Source of the DNA: Kyrpidia spormannii
GTDB taxonomy: Bacteria; Bacillota; Bacilli; Kyrpidiales; Kyrpidiaceae
Length of the DNA: 64,000 bases
Assembly (NCBI RefSeq): GCF_002804065.1
Contig: NZ_CP024955.1
Span: 992,001 to 1,056,000 of the forward strand
Direction of reading: 5' to 3'
The translations under genes were made by a program, and so were the position numbers. The notes beneath the pieces are model-generated. The model made no database searches, was not told the origin of the DNA, and worked only from the letters and a program-made list of their open reading frames with translations. Shown here piece after piece: positions 1-8,597 of this stretch (positions within the stretch are counted from its first letter, which is position 1; every line of letters starts with the position of its first letter).

Positions 1-936
1 CACCTACTGTTATTGCTTCGTCGCCACGGGATTGACGAGGTCGTGATTACCCTGGGATATTGTGGTCAGGAGATTGAGGATTATTTTGGCGATGGTTCGC
101 GCTTGGACTTGAGGATTGCTTATGAACGCGAGGAGTCGTTACTGGGCACTGGCGGGGCGATTGTCCAAGCGAAACATCATTTTGACGATTCCTTCCTCGT
201 CTGCAATGCAGACATTGTCACAGATTTAAACATCTCCGCTTTAGTTCATTTTCACCTTGAGCGCAACGCGCTCGTCACCATTGCCACGACCTGGGTGGAA
301 GATCCTACGCCATATGGGCTAGTCGAAAGCGACGCGAAGGGAAGAATCCAACGTTTTTTGGAAAAACCATCTCTAGAGGAGGTCACCACGAACTACATAA
401 ATGCGGGCCTGTACGTTCTGGAACCGGACGCATTGGAGTGGTTTCCTCTTCGGACGCCGCTGTCCATCGAGCGGGAGGTTTTTCCAAAGCTGTTAGAGCG
501 GGGGAAGGCACTTTACGCCTATAATTCGGACAATTACTGGATTGACATGGGGACGCCTGAGAAGTATATCTTGTTGCACCGCCATTTGCTTTCTCGTACG
601 GCCGAATTGCCGGGATGTGCGTTTCCCGCCAGCGGGGTGGCGGTGGACAAGACGACCAAGATTTTCGCCGGAGCCCGAGTGATTGGACCGGTGCTGATCG
701 GTCCGCGGGCCCAGATTCTTCCGGGTGCAACAGTCGGCCCCTTTGCAGTGATTGGCGCGAATACCCATGTGGGTCCCGGGGCAGTGGTGCGGGACAGTGT
801 TCTGTGGGATGGTGTGCAGGTAGGCGCCGGGGCCGAATTGATCAGTACTGTGGTGGGTCAGGGGACGACCGTTCCGCCATCGGTGCGTTTTGTCCAGCGC
901 GCGGTGACGGCGGAAACGGTGACCCAGGAACGGTAA
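1..936 (+). CDS. Sugar-1-phosphate nucleotidyltransferase (mannose-1-phosphate guanylyltransferase-like), 5'-truncated
   Basis: The frame is open from the first base, so the gene begins before the window and the N-terminal GxGTRL nucleotide-binding loop is missing. What remains shows nucleotidyltransferase features: LGTGGA, an NADIVTD segment (metal-binding Asp expected here) and EKPS. A left-handed beta-helix follows from about residue 210, with hexapeptide-type repeats (IGP, IGA, VGPGA) to the C-terminus. Family knowledge: such two-domain enzymes make GDP-mannose or NDP-glucose from NTP and sugar 1-phosphate in the cytoplasm. The next two genes follow closely on the same strand and handle glycans, so this is probably the activated-sugar supplier. 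GDP-mannose is more likely than dTDP-glucose, but specificity cannot be read from this part. Confidence 0.8.
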   Translation, partial: HLLLLLRRHGIDEVVITLGYCGQEIEDYFGDGSRLDLRIAYEREESLLGTGGAIVQAKHHFDDSFLVCNADIVTDLNISALVHFHLERNALVTIATTWVEDPTPYGLVESDAKGRIQRFLEKPSLEEVTTNYINAGLYVLEPDALEWFPLRTPLSIEREVFPKLLERGKALYAYNSDNYWIDMGTPEKYILLHRHLLSRTAELPGCAFPASGVAVDKTTKIFAGARVIGPVLIGPRAQILPGATVGPFAVIGANTHVGPGAVVRDSVLWDGVQVGAGAELISTVVGQGTTVPPSVRFVQRAVTAETVTQER

Positions 937-958
937 ATCAAACGGAGGTGACAGCCGT

Positions 959-2125
959 ATGAGGAAACACCGCCGTGTGGCCCTCATTGGCACTTACCCG
1001 CCCAGACGTTGCGGCATTGCGTCTTTTACTGCGGACCTCGCAGAAGCGCTATCCCAGGCTGGCACCGATGTGCGCATCGCGGCCATGATCCGCGAGGCCC
1101 AGGGGGAGACGATCCCTCCTGGCGCCACGTGGGCGATCCGCGATGAGCGACCCAGGGACTACGTCCGGGCTGCGGAGGCGATGAGCGCTGCCGGAATCGA
1201 TGTCGTCTGCGTACAACATGAGTACGGGATTTTCGGCGGGGAAGACGGTCGCTATATCCTGCGCCTTTATCAAGAGCTTCGGGTGCCGATCATCACCACG
1301 CTCCACACTGTCTTGAAATCTCCGACCAAGGGACAGAAACGCGTGCTGAGCGAGATCTGTGCCCGGAGTGCTTTTGTGGTGGTCATGGCAGAAAAAGCCC
1401 GGGAACTGCTCCAAGAGGTCTACGGTGTTCCTGAAAGCCGGATCCGACTGATTCGCCACGGCGTGCCGGTTTATCATTCGCCGGTGCCCAGGGAGACCAT
1501 GAAAGCGAAGCTTGGACTGGATGGGCGGCGGGTGATCTCTACCTTTGGTTTGTTAAGCCCCGGAAAGGGTGTTGAAAATGTAATCCAGGCACTTCCCGAG
1601 GTGGTGCGGCGTTATCCCGAGACGACGTACCTCATTCTCGGGGGGACACATCCGGACGTGGTGCGCCGGAGCGGAGAGCGTTACCGACAGTCTTTGGAGG
1701 CCATGGTGGACCGACTGGGAATGGCTGACCACGTTCGTTTCGTGAATCGTTTCCTGGAACGGGAAGAGTTACTCGATTATTTATGGGCCTCGGATCTGTT
1801 CGTGACCCCTTATCCTGGGAAAGAACAGATTTGCAGTGGCACTCTCACCTATGCCGTGGGACTGGGCCGGGCAGTGGTTTCGACACCGTACTGGTACGCC
1901 GAGGAGCTGTTGGGGCAGGGAGCGGGGTCTCTGGTCCCGTTCCGGGACGCTGGGGCCATGGCCCGGGCGATCCTGGAGATGTTCGATCACCCGTTGAAAC
2001 AGCAGGCCTGTGAAGCCAAAGCCCGCTCTTTTGGCGCATCGGTGAGTTGGCCCCAGATTGGACTGCAGTATGCGGAGCTGGCGGAAGAGGGGTTGGCGCC
2101 GGCGCATCCGATGACAGTGAGGTGA
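959..2125 (+). CDS. GT4-family glycosyltransferase
   Basis: This 388-residue protein starts at an ATG preceded by GGAGGTG. The N-terminal Rossmann segment holds a GTYPPRRCGIASF motif typical of GT-B enzymes. The second domain has FGLLSPGKG near residue 194 and a donor-binding segment near residues 285-320 (PYPGKEQICSGTL followed by GLGRAVVSTP). Glycosyltransferases of this kind move a sugar from a nucleotide donor to a glycan or lipid acceptor at the cytoplasmic face. The gene lies 22 bp after the nucleotidyltransferase and 9 bp before a glycosidase-like gene, so the three probably form one operon. Mannose as the donor sugar is inferred from context only. Confidence 0.85.
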   Translation: MRKHRRVALIGTYPPRRCGIASFTADLAEALSQAGTDVRIAAMIREAQGETIPPGATWAIRDERPRDYVRAAEAMSAAGIDVVCVQHEYGIFGGEDGRYILRLYQELRVPIITTLHTVLKSPTKGQKRVLSEICARSAFVVVMAEKARELLQEVYGVPESRIRLIRHGVPVYHSPVPRETMKAKLGLDGRRVISTFGLLSPGKGVENVIQALPEVVRRYPETTYLILGGTHPDVVRRSGERYRQSLEAMVDRLGMADHVRFVNRFLEREELLDYLWASDLFVTPYPGKEQICSGTLTYAVGLGRAVVSTPYWYAEELLGQGAGSLVPFRDAGAMARAILEMFDHPLKQQACEAKARSFGASVSWPQIGLQYAELAEEGLAPAHPMTVR

Positions 2126-2134
2126 TCTTCGGAC

Positions 2135-3229
2135 ATGAACGAGCCCTTGGCCGTGGAGATGCGGTTGGATCACATGGAACGGATGACCGATTCGACGGGG
2201 ATGATCCAACACGCCGTGGGTCCTGTCCCGGATTTCGCCACCGGTTATACGAGCGACGATAATGCCCGGGCGCTGATCGCCGCGCTTGGGCTGCAAAGTT
2301 TGCCCGAATGTCGGCCCTGGTCCGCCAGGCTGGCAAGGCTGGCCGACCGCTACCTGGCATTTCTGGTGTACGCCCAGCGCCCGGATGGGAGGTTCCGAAA
2401 CTTCGTCGGGTATGACAGGCGATTTTTGGAGGAACTGGGGTCGGAAGACAGCTTCGGGAGGGCTTTATGGGCCTTGGGGGAGACGATGAGGACACAGCCA
2501 AATTCATACTACGGCCGCGTGGCGGCGGCAGCCTTTGAACGAGCAGTCCCCCATGCCACCGGTCTCTCCTTTGTTCGGGCCCAAGCCTTTGCCCTCCTGG
2601 GGCTTTGCGCGGCGTGGGAAAGGGAGGAGCGACGGGTCGCGCTGGAGCCGCTGATCGGTGAGCTGGTGGAGGGGCTGGTGGCTGCTTATCACCGGCACAG
2701 CGGGCCGGGATGGCCGTGGTTCGACGAAGCCCTGACTTATTCGAACGGCGTGTTGCCCGCTGCGCTACTCCGGGGGGCCGTGGTCACGGGGTCGAAAGAA
2801 GCCCGAAGGATTGCTGAGGAAGCGATGGATTTTCTCACCGAGTCGCTGATTATTGACGGAGTACTTCAAATTGTCGGGAACCACGGATGGTTTCCAAAGG
2901 GAGGACGCCCTGCGCTTTATGACCAACAACCGGTGGACGCCGGGGCCATGGTCCTGGCCTATGCCACATTTTGGAGTGTTCTGGGGCGCCCCGCTGATCG
3001 GGAAGCGGCTCGGATCAGTTTTTCGTGGTTCACCGGGCGCAATGTGGAAGGAATTTCGCTGTATGACCCCGACACAGGAGGATGCAAGGATGGGCTTCTC
3101 GCCGGGGGTGTGAACCTGAATCAAGGGGCGGAATCGGTGGTGGCGTATCTTTTGTCGGCTTACGCATTGGTCAAAACGGGGTTAGCTCTGCCTTCACTGC
3201 CGGAAGAAGAGGTCCGGGCCGTCGGGTAA
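2135..3229 (+). CDS. Glycosidase-like (alpha/alpha)-toroid protein of the mannan-type cassette
   Basis: This 364-residue soluble protein has no signal peptide or membrane segment. It opens with GYTSDDNARALIA near residue 38, a motif I know from proteins annotated as glycosyl hydrolase- or glycosidase-related beside GT4 enzymes. Helical repeats with many Trp and Tyr residues run through the chain (WPWFDEALTYSNG near 190, FTGRN near 290), as expected of an (alpha/alpha)6 barrel. The ATG lies 9 bp after the glycosyltransferase stop. The biochemical role is not established; a carbohydrate-binding, trimming or phosphorylase-partner role is inferred. A strong terminator follows directly. Confidence 0.6.
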   Translation: MNEPLAVEMRLDHMERMTDSTGMIQHAVGPVPDFATGYTSDDNARALIAALGLQSLPECRPWSARLARLADRYLAFLVYAQRPDGRFRNFVGYDRRFLEELGSEDSFGRALWALGETMRTQPNSYYGRVAAAAFERAVPHATGLSFVRAQAFALLGLCAAWEREERRVALEPLIGELVEGLVAAYHRHSGPGWPWFDEALTYSNGVLPAALLRGAVVTGSKEARRIAEEAMDFLTESLIIDGVLQIVGNHGWFPKGGRPALYDQQPVDAGAMVLAYATFWSVLGRPADREAARISFSWFTGRNVEGISLYDPDTGGCKDGLLAGGVNLNQGAESVVAYLLSAYALVKTGLALPSLPEEEVRAVG

Positions 3230-3240
3230 CGGAACAAAAG

Positions 3241-3287
3241 AACGGGCGGTTTTCCCCAGACGGGGCGACCGGGGAAAACCGCCCGTT
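3241..3287. terminator. Bidirectional Rho-independent terminator
   Basis: Two perfect 17-base arms (3241-3257 and 3271-3287) pair around a 13-base loop. A T-rich run follows on the plus strand and an A-rich run precedes it, giving a T-run on the minus strand. It lies between the convergent glycosidase-like gene and alaT and can stop both transcripts. Confidence 0.9.
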
Positions 3288-3302
3288 TGATTTTCTTGCG
3301 CC

Positions 3303-4529
3303 CTATCGTCGGGCACCTCCCAGAGAACTCGGGGCGCGTCCTTCCCGCTCGGCGCGGATATCGTCGAGCTTCTCCAAAAACCGTTCCATTCGTTCGAAAG
3401 CCTCCAGCAATTGGTCAACACCGGTGGCGTACGAACAGCGAATGTGTCCCACACCCCCCGGACCGAATACCCGTCCCGGTACGACCGCCACCTTTTCTCG
3501 CTTTAGCAGTTCTTCGGCAAACACTTCGTCATCGAGGCCGGTTTCCTTCACCGACGGGAATGCGTAAAAGGCCCCTTCTGGTTCGTGACAAGAAAGGCCC
3601 ATCCGCCGAAAAGCGCTCACCACCAGTCGTCGGCGTTCCTCGTATTGGGCCACCATTTCGTCCCGCTCCCGGGAAGCCTTGGTAAGGGCTTCCACCGCCG
3701 CCATTTGGCTCATGATCGGTGCGCAGAGAATAGTATACTGGTGGATTTTTACCATGGCGTCGATCCACGCCCTGGGGCCCGTGGCAAAACCGACTCGCCA
3801 GCCTGTCATGGCGTAGGCTTTGGACATCCCGGTTAACAGCATCGTGCGCTCCCGCACACCCGGTAACGATGGAAAACTGGTGTGTGGCAGGACGTAGCTC
3901 AGCTCAGCATAAATTTCGTCGCTGATGACGAGTAGGTCGTGTTTGAGCACCATGGCCCGGATCTGTTCCAGATCTCTCTCACCCAGGGTGGCGCCGGTGG
4001 GATTGTTCGGGTAGCTGAGCAACAACGCCTTTGTCCTCGGCGTGATGAACCGTTCGATGGTCGACGCCTTGAGCTTGAACTGGTCCTCCGCCCGGGTGGG
4101 GACGTACACCGGCGTTCCGCCGGCCAACTGGACGCAGGGACCATAGGACACATAACTGGGTTCCGGGATGAGGACTTCATCCCCCGGCGAAAGGATCGCC
4201 CGAAGCGCCGCGTCGATCCCCTCGCTGGCCCCCACCGTGACCAGGACTTCGGTGTCCGGGTTATACGAAACCCCGAATCGGTCTTCGAGATACCGGGCCA
4301 CGGCCCGCCGAAGGGCTGGAAGCCCGCGGTTTGATGTGTAACTCGTATAACCCCTCTCCAACGCATCCACACAGGCGTCCCGGACTCGCCACGGCGTGAC
4401 AAAGTCCGGTTCCCCCACTCCCAGGGAGATGACCCCTTGGGTGGTGGCGGCTAAATCGAAAAAACGTCGAATCCCCGACGGGGGAATGGCTCGCACCGTC
4501 GGTGAAAGGCGATCTTCAAAATCTGTCAT
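3303..4529 (-). CDS. alaT: PLP-dependent aminotransferase, AlaT/PatA-like (fold type I)
   Basis: The protein has 408 residues from the ATG at 4529. The frame is open further upstream, but that stretch overlaps the regulator gene. Class I aminotransferase landmarks are present: GVGEPDF near the start, SYPNNPTGA, DEIYAEL, the PLP-lysine segment SKAYAMTGWR near residues 235-245, and RCSYA near the end. Start and upstream stop form an ATGA overlap with the Lrp-type gene, indicating translational coupling. In B. subtilis an Lrp-type regulator and aminotransferase pair (alaR-alaT, formerly yugG-yugH) makes alanine from pyruvate, and the order matches here. Aspartate or aromatic aminotransferase activity cannot be excluded from sequence alone. 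Confidence 0.8.
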   Translation of the reverse strand: MTDFEDRLSPTVRAIPPSGIRRFFDLAATTQGVISLGVGEPDFVTPWRVRDACVDALERGYTSYTSNRGLPALRRAVARYLEDRFGVSYNPDTEVLVTVGASEGIDAALRAILSPGDEVLIPEPSYVSYGPCVQLAGGTPVYVPTRAEDQFKLKASTIERFITPRTKALLLSYPNNPTGATLGERDLEQIRAMVLKHDLLVISDEIYAELSYVLPHTSFPSLPGVRERTMLLTGMSKAYAMTGWRVGFATGPRAWIDAMVKIHQYTILCAPIMSQMAAVEALTKASRERDEMVAQYEERRRLVVSAFRRMGLSCHEPEGAFYAFPSVKETGLDDEVFAEELLKREKVAVVPGRVFGPGGVGHIRCSYATGVDQLLEAFERMERFLEKLDDIRAEREGRAPSSLGGARR

Positions 4530-5017
4530 GGGGTGATCACCAGCCGCTGATCCCCTTCCCGATCGTCGAAAATAACCCCGTCCTGTTTGTATTTTTTCAG
4601 GATAAAATGGGTGGTCGTCGACAGCACGTGTTCGAGGGTGGACAACTTTTCGGACACGAATCGGGCCACTTCTTTGATGGTTCGCCCCTCCACAACCACT
4701 GAAAGGTCGTAGGCCCCGGACATGAGATACACCGATTTGACTTCCGGAAAGCGATAGATGCGCTCGGCGATGGCGTCGAATCCGGCATCCCGCTGGGGGG
4801 TTACCTTGACATCGATCATCGCCGTCACCTGTTCGTACCCCGCTTTCTCCCAATGAATGACCGCGGAATAACCCTTGATAATGCCATTTTTCTCCAACTG
4901 ATCGATGGCCGCCGCCACTTCGTTGCGGGACACGCCGAGCATATCGGCGATCGCTTGCTGGGGCAGGCGGCTGTTTTCCTGCAACAACTGTAAAATCCGC
5001 TTCACCAGTGAATCCAT
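4526..5017 (-). CDS. alaR: Lrp/AsnC-family transcription regulator, AlaR-like
   Basis: The 163-residue protein begins at an ATG with AGGAGG upstream. Residues 1-55 form an AsnC-type winged helix-turn-helix (LLQENSRLPQQAIADMLG), and residues about 70-150 form the RAM/ACT-like effector domain (VYLMSGAYDLSVVVEG). Lrp-family proteins form octamers that bind amino acids and regulate nearby promoters, often their own. The gene heads a two-gene unit and overlaps alaT by 4 bp, so it most likely controls alanine transaminase. The direction of control and the effector are not visible in the sequence. Confidence 0.82.
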   Translation of the reverse strand: MDSLVKRILQLLQENSRLPQQAIADMLGVSRNEVAAAIDQLEKNGIIKGYSAVIHWEKAGYEQVTAMIDVKVTPQRDAGFDAIAERIYRFPEVKSVYLMSGAYDLSVVVEGRTIKEVARFVSEKLSTLEHVLSTTTHFILKKYKQDGVIFDDREGDQRLVITP

Positions 5018-5053
5018 GGCAAACCTCCTGAGGTTGCGCCGGTATTGGACCCT

Positions 5054-5059
5054 ATTATA
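5054..5059 (-). promoter_or_regulatory. Candidate -10 box for alaR-alaT
   Basis: The minus strand reads TATAAT here, 37 bp upstream of the alaR start. No good -35 box lies 16-18 bp further upstream, so an activator or another sigma contact may be needed. It is the only promoter-like -10 seen in the gap. Confidence 0.4.
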
Positions 5060-5118
5060 CCGCAGCCGGGCTGAATCGGCGATCTCCGTCGCCGGGGAAA
5101 TCCCGGTCTCGAAGGTTT

Positions 5119-5131
5119 AATAAAGATTTTT
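5119..5131 (+). promoter_or_regulatory. Single ComK-type AT-box candidate upstream of comGA
   Basis: AATA-N5-TTTT matches seven of eight bases of the ComK half-site AAAA-N5-TTTT, 99 bp before comGA in an otherwise GC-rich gap. B. subtilis ComK needs two such boxes at defined spacing, and I see only one. It may be just an AT-rich promoter region. Confidence 0.25.
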
Positions 5132-5230
5132 TCAGATTCAGAAGGGCTCCAAAGGTTTGTTCGGCGCGGGGTCGAATCCACTGGGTACACCCGGCGGAGG
5201 GGGCCGGCGGAACCAGAAGGGGGGAAGGCT

Positions 5231-6367
5231 ATGGAAGGCCAAGGGCCGGTGCAGGCACTTCAGCAGGTGCTGGAACGGGCCGTGGCGGGACGAGTGCCCG
5301 ACGTTCACGTGGAGCCCGACGAGGCTGGTTGGCGGGTGCAATTTCGTCGAGAAGGCCGATTGTGGCGGGTGACGACCTGGAACGGCCGGATGGGGCAGGA
5401 GATCGTGCGGAGGGTGAAGTTGCTGTCTAGGATGGATATTGCTGAGAAGCGGATTCCGCAGGATGGCCAGCTCCAGCTTCCCGTAGGGGGGAACGTGTGT
5501 CACATGCGGGTGGCCACCTTGCCCACCGTAAAAGGGGAGCGTCTCGTGATTCGGATTCACCATGTGCGGACGGGGGAGGATCCATCGGAGTCAGACTTTG
5601 GGGACGATCCGGTTTGGCGGCGCTGGCTGGCGTGGACGGAGTCTGCTCACGGATTGCTGTTGATCGCTGGCCCCACTGGAAGCGGGAAGACGACGTCCTT
5701 GTACCGGGTGGTGAGACGGTGGGCGGCGGAACATCGGTGTGTGGTGACCTTGGAGGATCCAGTGGAACAGCATGTGGAGGGCGTTCACCAAGTGGAGGTT
5801 CAAACGGGTAGGGGTTGGACGTATCGCCGCCTTTTGCCAGCCTGTTTGCGCCAAGACCCCAACGCCGTGGCAATCGGTGAGATTCGCGACGAAGATGCCG
5901 CCCGGGCGGCGGTTCAGGCGGCCCTTGCCGGATGCCTGGTGGTGGCCACCGTTCACGGGGCGGGTCCTGCCGAAGTCTGGTCACGGTTTCGCCAGTGGGG
6001 GGTTCCTGAGGGCGAGTTGGAGAGTACGCTCCTGGCCATTCTCAGTCAGCGATTGGTGGGCAGGCTGTGTTCCCATTGCCGGCGAAGGTCCGGGACCGTT
6101 CGGGGGAGCGGGGGGCAGGCGGGATTCGCCTGGACGGCCATTGGATGTGATGCATGCCAAGGACGGGGAATCGCAGGGGTACTGCCGTTGTTTCATCTTT
6201 CGGAACAAGGTCGGGATCGGCCCTGGTCCAGTTCTCCAGATTGGGAGGAGAGCGCATGGCCGAGGATGATAAAGGGGGAGTTGGGTGAACCGTGGTGTGA
6301 GTCCTTGGTGGGCGGGATGGCCTCAGTTTCGATGGCGACTGCCTCGGTGGGGGCGGAGGAGAGATGA
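5231..6367 (+). CDS. comGA: ComGA-type secretion/pilus ATPase
   Basis: 378 residues from an ATG after GGGGGAAGG. This is a GspE/PilB-family hexameric ATPase that powers assembly of the competence pseudopilus at the cytoplasmic membrane. Visible motifs: Walker A GPTGSGKTT at about residues 147-155, an Asp box (LEDPVEQ), Walker B-like AIGEIRDEDAAR, a His box (ATVHG), and a tetracysteine zinc motif with CSHC near 280 and CDAC about 30 residues later. There is no long N-terminal GspE domain, as is usual for ComGA. It is the first of seven overlapping or tightly spaced genes. Its C-terminal tail (about 28 residues) overlaps the start of comGB by 83 bp. Confidence 0.92.
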   Translation: MEGQGPVQALQQVLERAVAGRVPDVHVEPDEAGWRVQFRREGRLWRVTTWNGRMGQEIVRRVKLLSRMDIAEKRIPQDGQLQLPVGGNVCHMRVATLPTVKGERLVIRIHHVRTGEDPSESDFGDDPVWRRWLAWTESAHGLLLIAGPTGSGKTTSLYRVVRRWAAEHRCVVTLEDPVEQHVEGVHQVEVQTGRGWTYRRLLPACLRQDPNAVAIGEIRDEDAARAAVQAALAGCLVVATVHGAGPAEVWSRFRQWGVPEGELESTLLAILSQRLVGRLCSHCRRRSGTVRGSGGQAGFAWTAIGCDACQGRGIAGVLPLFHLSEQGRDRPWSSSPDWEESAWPRMIKGELGEPWCESLVGGMASVSMATASVGAEER

Positions 6368-7424
6368 CCCGCGGGTTCCCCTGAGGGATTGGGCGGAGTT
6401 GTGGACAGATTTGGCCTCGTATCTAAAAGCGGGGATACCCTTGGATGACGCCTTGGATGTTATAGCCGTCGCGCGGACTGGACCGTTGTCAACGCTTTTG
6501 CTGCAGTGGCGCGACGGGCTTCGGGAAGGTCGGTCCCTTTCGGAACTCTATGAAGAGGCGGGACAATATCTATTGTGGCTTCCATTGATCCGGGTAGGGG
6601 AGGCCACGGGAGAATGGGTCCAGATGATGACTGTCCTCGGTGGGCAGGCTGCTCAGTGGGACCGGCACTGGCGGGAGATGTGGCGGCAACTCACTTACCC
6701 GCTCTTCGTGACTGTGGCGGCGACGGGGGTATGTATCCTGTTTCTCGTGGTCGTACTGCCAAAGCTGAAAGATTTTTACCAACCCCTAGGCCTGGATCCC
6801 GGGATTGACCTGGAAGCGATTCGGTGGGCCGGGGGCGGCCTCGGCGCGCTGGCTGCCGCCGCTCTGGGACTCGCCCTATGGTTATGGGCCCCCGGACGTC
6901 GGCAAAGGCGGGGCAGAGAACTTTCCGCTCCAGTCCCGGAGGGTATGCAGGGCTACAGTTTGAGTCGACGATCGCCCCTACGGCGCTGCGCCCAGACGCT
7001 GGGGTTGTACGACGCCTTTACCTTCGAGTGGTCTTTTCTCGTCGGCACCATGCTGGCTGCCGGCGTGTCCTTAGAGGAAACACTGGCTCACCTGGGCGGA
7101 TTGAGAACCCGGGTCTCCGGAGCGGCCCGATATGTGCGACAGCGGATGGCCGAAGGGGAGTCCCTTTCCGAGACCTTGGGGAGGTGGCCGCAGTGCACAG
7201 AAGAGTTGCGTCGGGTGGTGGAATTGGCACTGGGGACCGGCCAGATGGATAGGGCGTTACTTGTGTTGGCCGAGCGCATCGCGGCCAGACAAAGGAGGCG
7301 CACGGAATTATGGATCCGGTGGCTGGAGCCGGCTCTGACGGGAGTCATCGGTGTGTTGATTTTGGGGATTTTTGTCCTTCTCTACCTGCCGATCACGAAA
7401 TTGATGGGGCGGGTGGTGTCGTAA
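6285..7424 (+). CDS. comGB: ComGB-type inner-membrane platform protein
   Basis: 379 residues of the GspF/PilC family, which anchors the pseudopilus motor. The start is a GTG with AAAGGGGGAG just upstream, inside the comGA reading frame. Two GspF-type helical domains appear (residues about 35-135 and 245-345; the first holds YLKAGIPLDDALDV, the second MLAAGVSLEETLAHL). Hydrophobic segments lie near 137-160, 184-202 and 350-370, the usual three-helix topology. The 83-bp overlap suggests coupled translation with the ATPase. A later start would lose conserved N-terminal sequence. Confidence 0.9.
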   Translation: MNRGVSPWWAGWPQFRWRLPRWGRRRDDPRVPLRDWAELWTDLASYLKAGIPLDDALDVIAVARTGPLSTLLLQWRDGLREGRSLSELYEEAGQYLLWLPLIRVGEATGEWVQMMTVLGGQAAQWDRHWREMWRQLTYPLFVTVAATGVCILFLVVVLPKLKDFYQPLGLDPGIDLEAIRWAGGGLGALAAAALGLALWLWAPGRRQRRGRELSAPVPEGMQGYSLSRRSPLRRCAQTLGLYDAFTFEWSFLVGTMLAAGVSLEETLAHLGGLRTRVSGAARYVRQRMAEGESLSETLGRWPQCTEELRRVVELALGTGQMDRALLVLAERIAARQRRRTELWIRWLEPALTGVIGVLILGIFVLLYLPITKLMGRVVS

Positions 7425-7425
7425 G

Positions 7426-7809
7426 GTGACTTCGGAAGCAAAGACCCGGCGCAGACGCAAGCGGTCGTACCAGGGTGGTTTTACGTTGATTGAGTTGTTG
7501 GTGGCCGTGACCATTATTGGGGTTCTTATTTCCTTGGCGGTGCCCAATCTGCGGGCTGCAGGTGAGGCCGCGCAAAAGACGGGTTGCGAAAGTAACCAGC
7601 GGTTGCTTCGCATGGTCATCGTTCAGTGGGATCTGGTGCAGGATATCCCCTTGCCAGGGTCGTCGGAGGCAGCCCTTCAGGCTTTGGTTGACGCAAAGTT
7701 GTTGGAATCATCGCCCAAGTGTCCGGGGGGAGGTCATTATGAGATCAAGGAAGGGGCGGCCGGGACACCGGAGGTTTCCTGTTCGTTGCACGGTGTTTTG
7801 GGATTGTGA
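7426..7809 (+). CDS. comGC: ComGC-type major pseudopilin
   Basis: 127 residues. A short, very basic leader is followed by a type IV prepilin cleavage site (GG then FTLIELLVAVTIIGVLISLA), where prepilin peptidase (ComC, not in this window) would cut and methylate Phe. The conserved Glu at +5 of the mature protein is present. Only one base separates the comGB stop from this GTG. Four cysteines in the C-terminal half (CESN, CPGG, CSLH) could form disulfides, as in B. subtilis ComGC. It would be the main subunit of the DNA-uptake pilus. Confidence 0.9.
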   Translation: MTSEAKTRRRRKRSYQGGFTLIELLVAVTIIGVLISLAVPNLRAAGEAAQKTGCESNQRLLRMVIVQWDLVQDIPLPGSSEAALQALVDAKLLESSPKCPGGGHYEIKEGAAGTPEVSCSLHGVLGL

Positions 7810-8248
7810 GAGAGCGAGGGGGTTTACTTTGCTCGAAGCGATGGCTGCACTGCTTCTCATAGGTGCGCTCTCCGCCGTTGCCATTCCGGGTATGGTGCGG
7901 TGGCTGGCGTACTGGGAATTAAGAGCTGCAGCGGAGCGGCTGACGGCAGATTTAAGGGAGTGCCAGAGCCGGGCCGAGGCGGAAGGCGTCTTCTATGAAC
8001 TGAGATTTTGGAGGACTCGCCCGGATTACATGGTGTACCGCGGGGTGGAACACGTCAGAACGGTGGACAACAAATCCGGCATTGCGTACGCGACCGGCAT
8101 TTTGCCCCTGCCGGACACCCATCTGCGCTTCAACCCCCGGGGCAGCGGGATTCAGGGCGGGACGATCTGGCTGTGCAACCGATTCGGAGATCGCATGGGC
8201 GCCCGGATCTACCCAGACAGTGGGGTGGTGATTTTCCTTGGGCCGTGA
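7793..8248 (+). CDS. comGD: ComGD-like minor pseudopilin
   Basis: About 151 residues with a prepilin motif near the start (RGFTLLEAMAALLLIGALSAVAI) and a GspH/ComGD-like C-terminal part. The frame is open far upstream inside comGC, but the only start giving a normal prepilin leader is GTG 7793, overlapping the comGC end by 17 bp. No SD fits it well: GGAGG at 7770-7774 is 18 bases away. Translation is therefore probably coupled to comGC. Assignment to ComGD rests on order and on the H-type pilin pattern. Confidence 0.75.
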   Translation: MFWDCERARGFTLLEAMAALLLIGALSAVAIPGMVRWLAYWELRAAAERLTADLRECQSRAEAEGVFYELRFWRTRPDYMVYRGVEHVRTVDNKSGIAYATGILPLPDTHLRFNPRGSGIQGGTIWLCNRFGDRMGARIYPDSGVVIFLGP

Positions 8249-8597
8249 CGGGTTCATAATGATGGAGGCGTTACTCGCCACCCTTTGCACCGTTCTTCTG
8301 ATTGGTACGGCCGGGGCTTACACCCTGGCACTTTTGGCAGAATATCGGGACGCGCAACAATGGGCCATAGCCCGGAATCTGGCCCTTGAAGCCCGGGAGC
8401 GGCGGGTGGCTACCGGAGTGGCTGTCGGGGAAGTGGTGCAGAGGTCGGGGGTTCAGTACCTCGTCGCGTGGGAGGGTGCGCAGAGGTGGAATGAAGTTCT
8501 CGTTGCCCGACTGAAGGTCAGGTGGCACGGTATCCGCGGTGACCGGGAGCTGAGCTTCATCGAACCTGCCCCCGAAAGGCGGATTCCGCGTGAATAA
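8238..8597 (+). CDS. comGE: ComGE-like minor pseudopilin
   Basis: 119 residues from a TTG overlapping comGD by 11 bp. A four-residue leader ends in Gly before FIMMEALLATLCTVLL, which fits a prepilin cleavage site with Glu at +5 and a hydrophobic stalk. The rest is short and not recognisable on its own. Position as fifth gene of the cluster makes it the counterpart of comGE. It probably primes pseudopilus assembly with the other minor pilins. Confidence 0.65.
   Translation: MGRDGFIMMEALLATLCTVLLIGTAGAYTLALLAEYRDAQQWAIARNLALEARERRVATGVAVGEVVQRSGVQYLVAWEGAQRWNEVLVARLKVRWHGIRGDRELSFIEPAPERRIPRE

Noticed and set aside
4530-4853. Long N-terminal extension of alaT
   Set aside because: The frame is open, but the extension overlaps the regulator coding region and is compositionally unlike a protein. 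ATG 4529 gives the normal family start.
5427-5984. 185-codon minus-strand frame inside comGA
   Set aside because: Pro- and Arg-rich antisense shadow with no SD and no domain; comGA motifs in the sense frame are complete.
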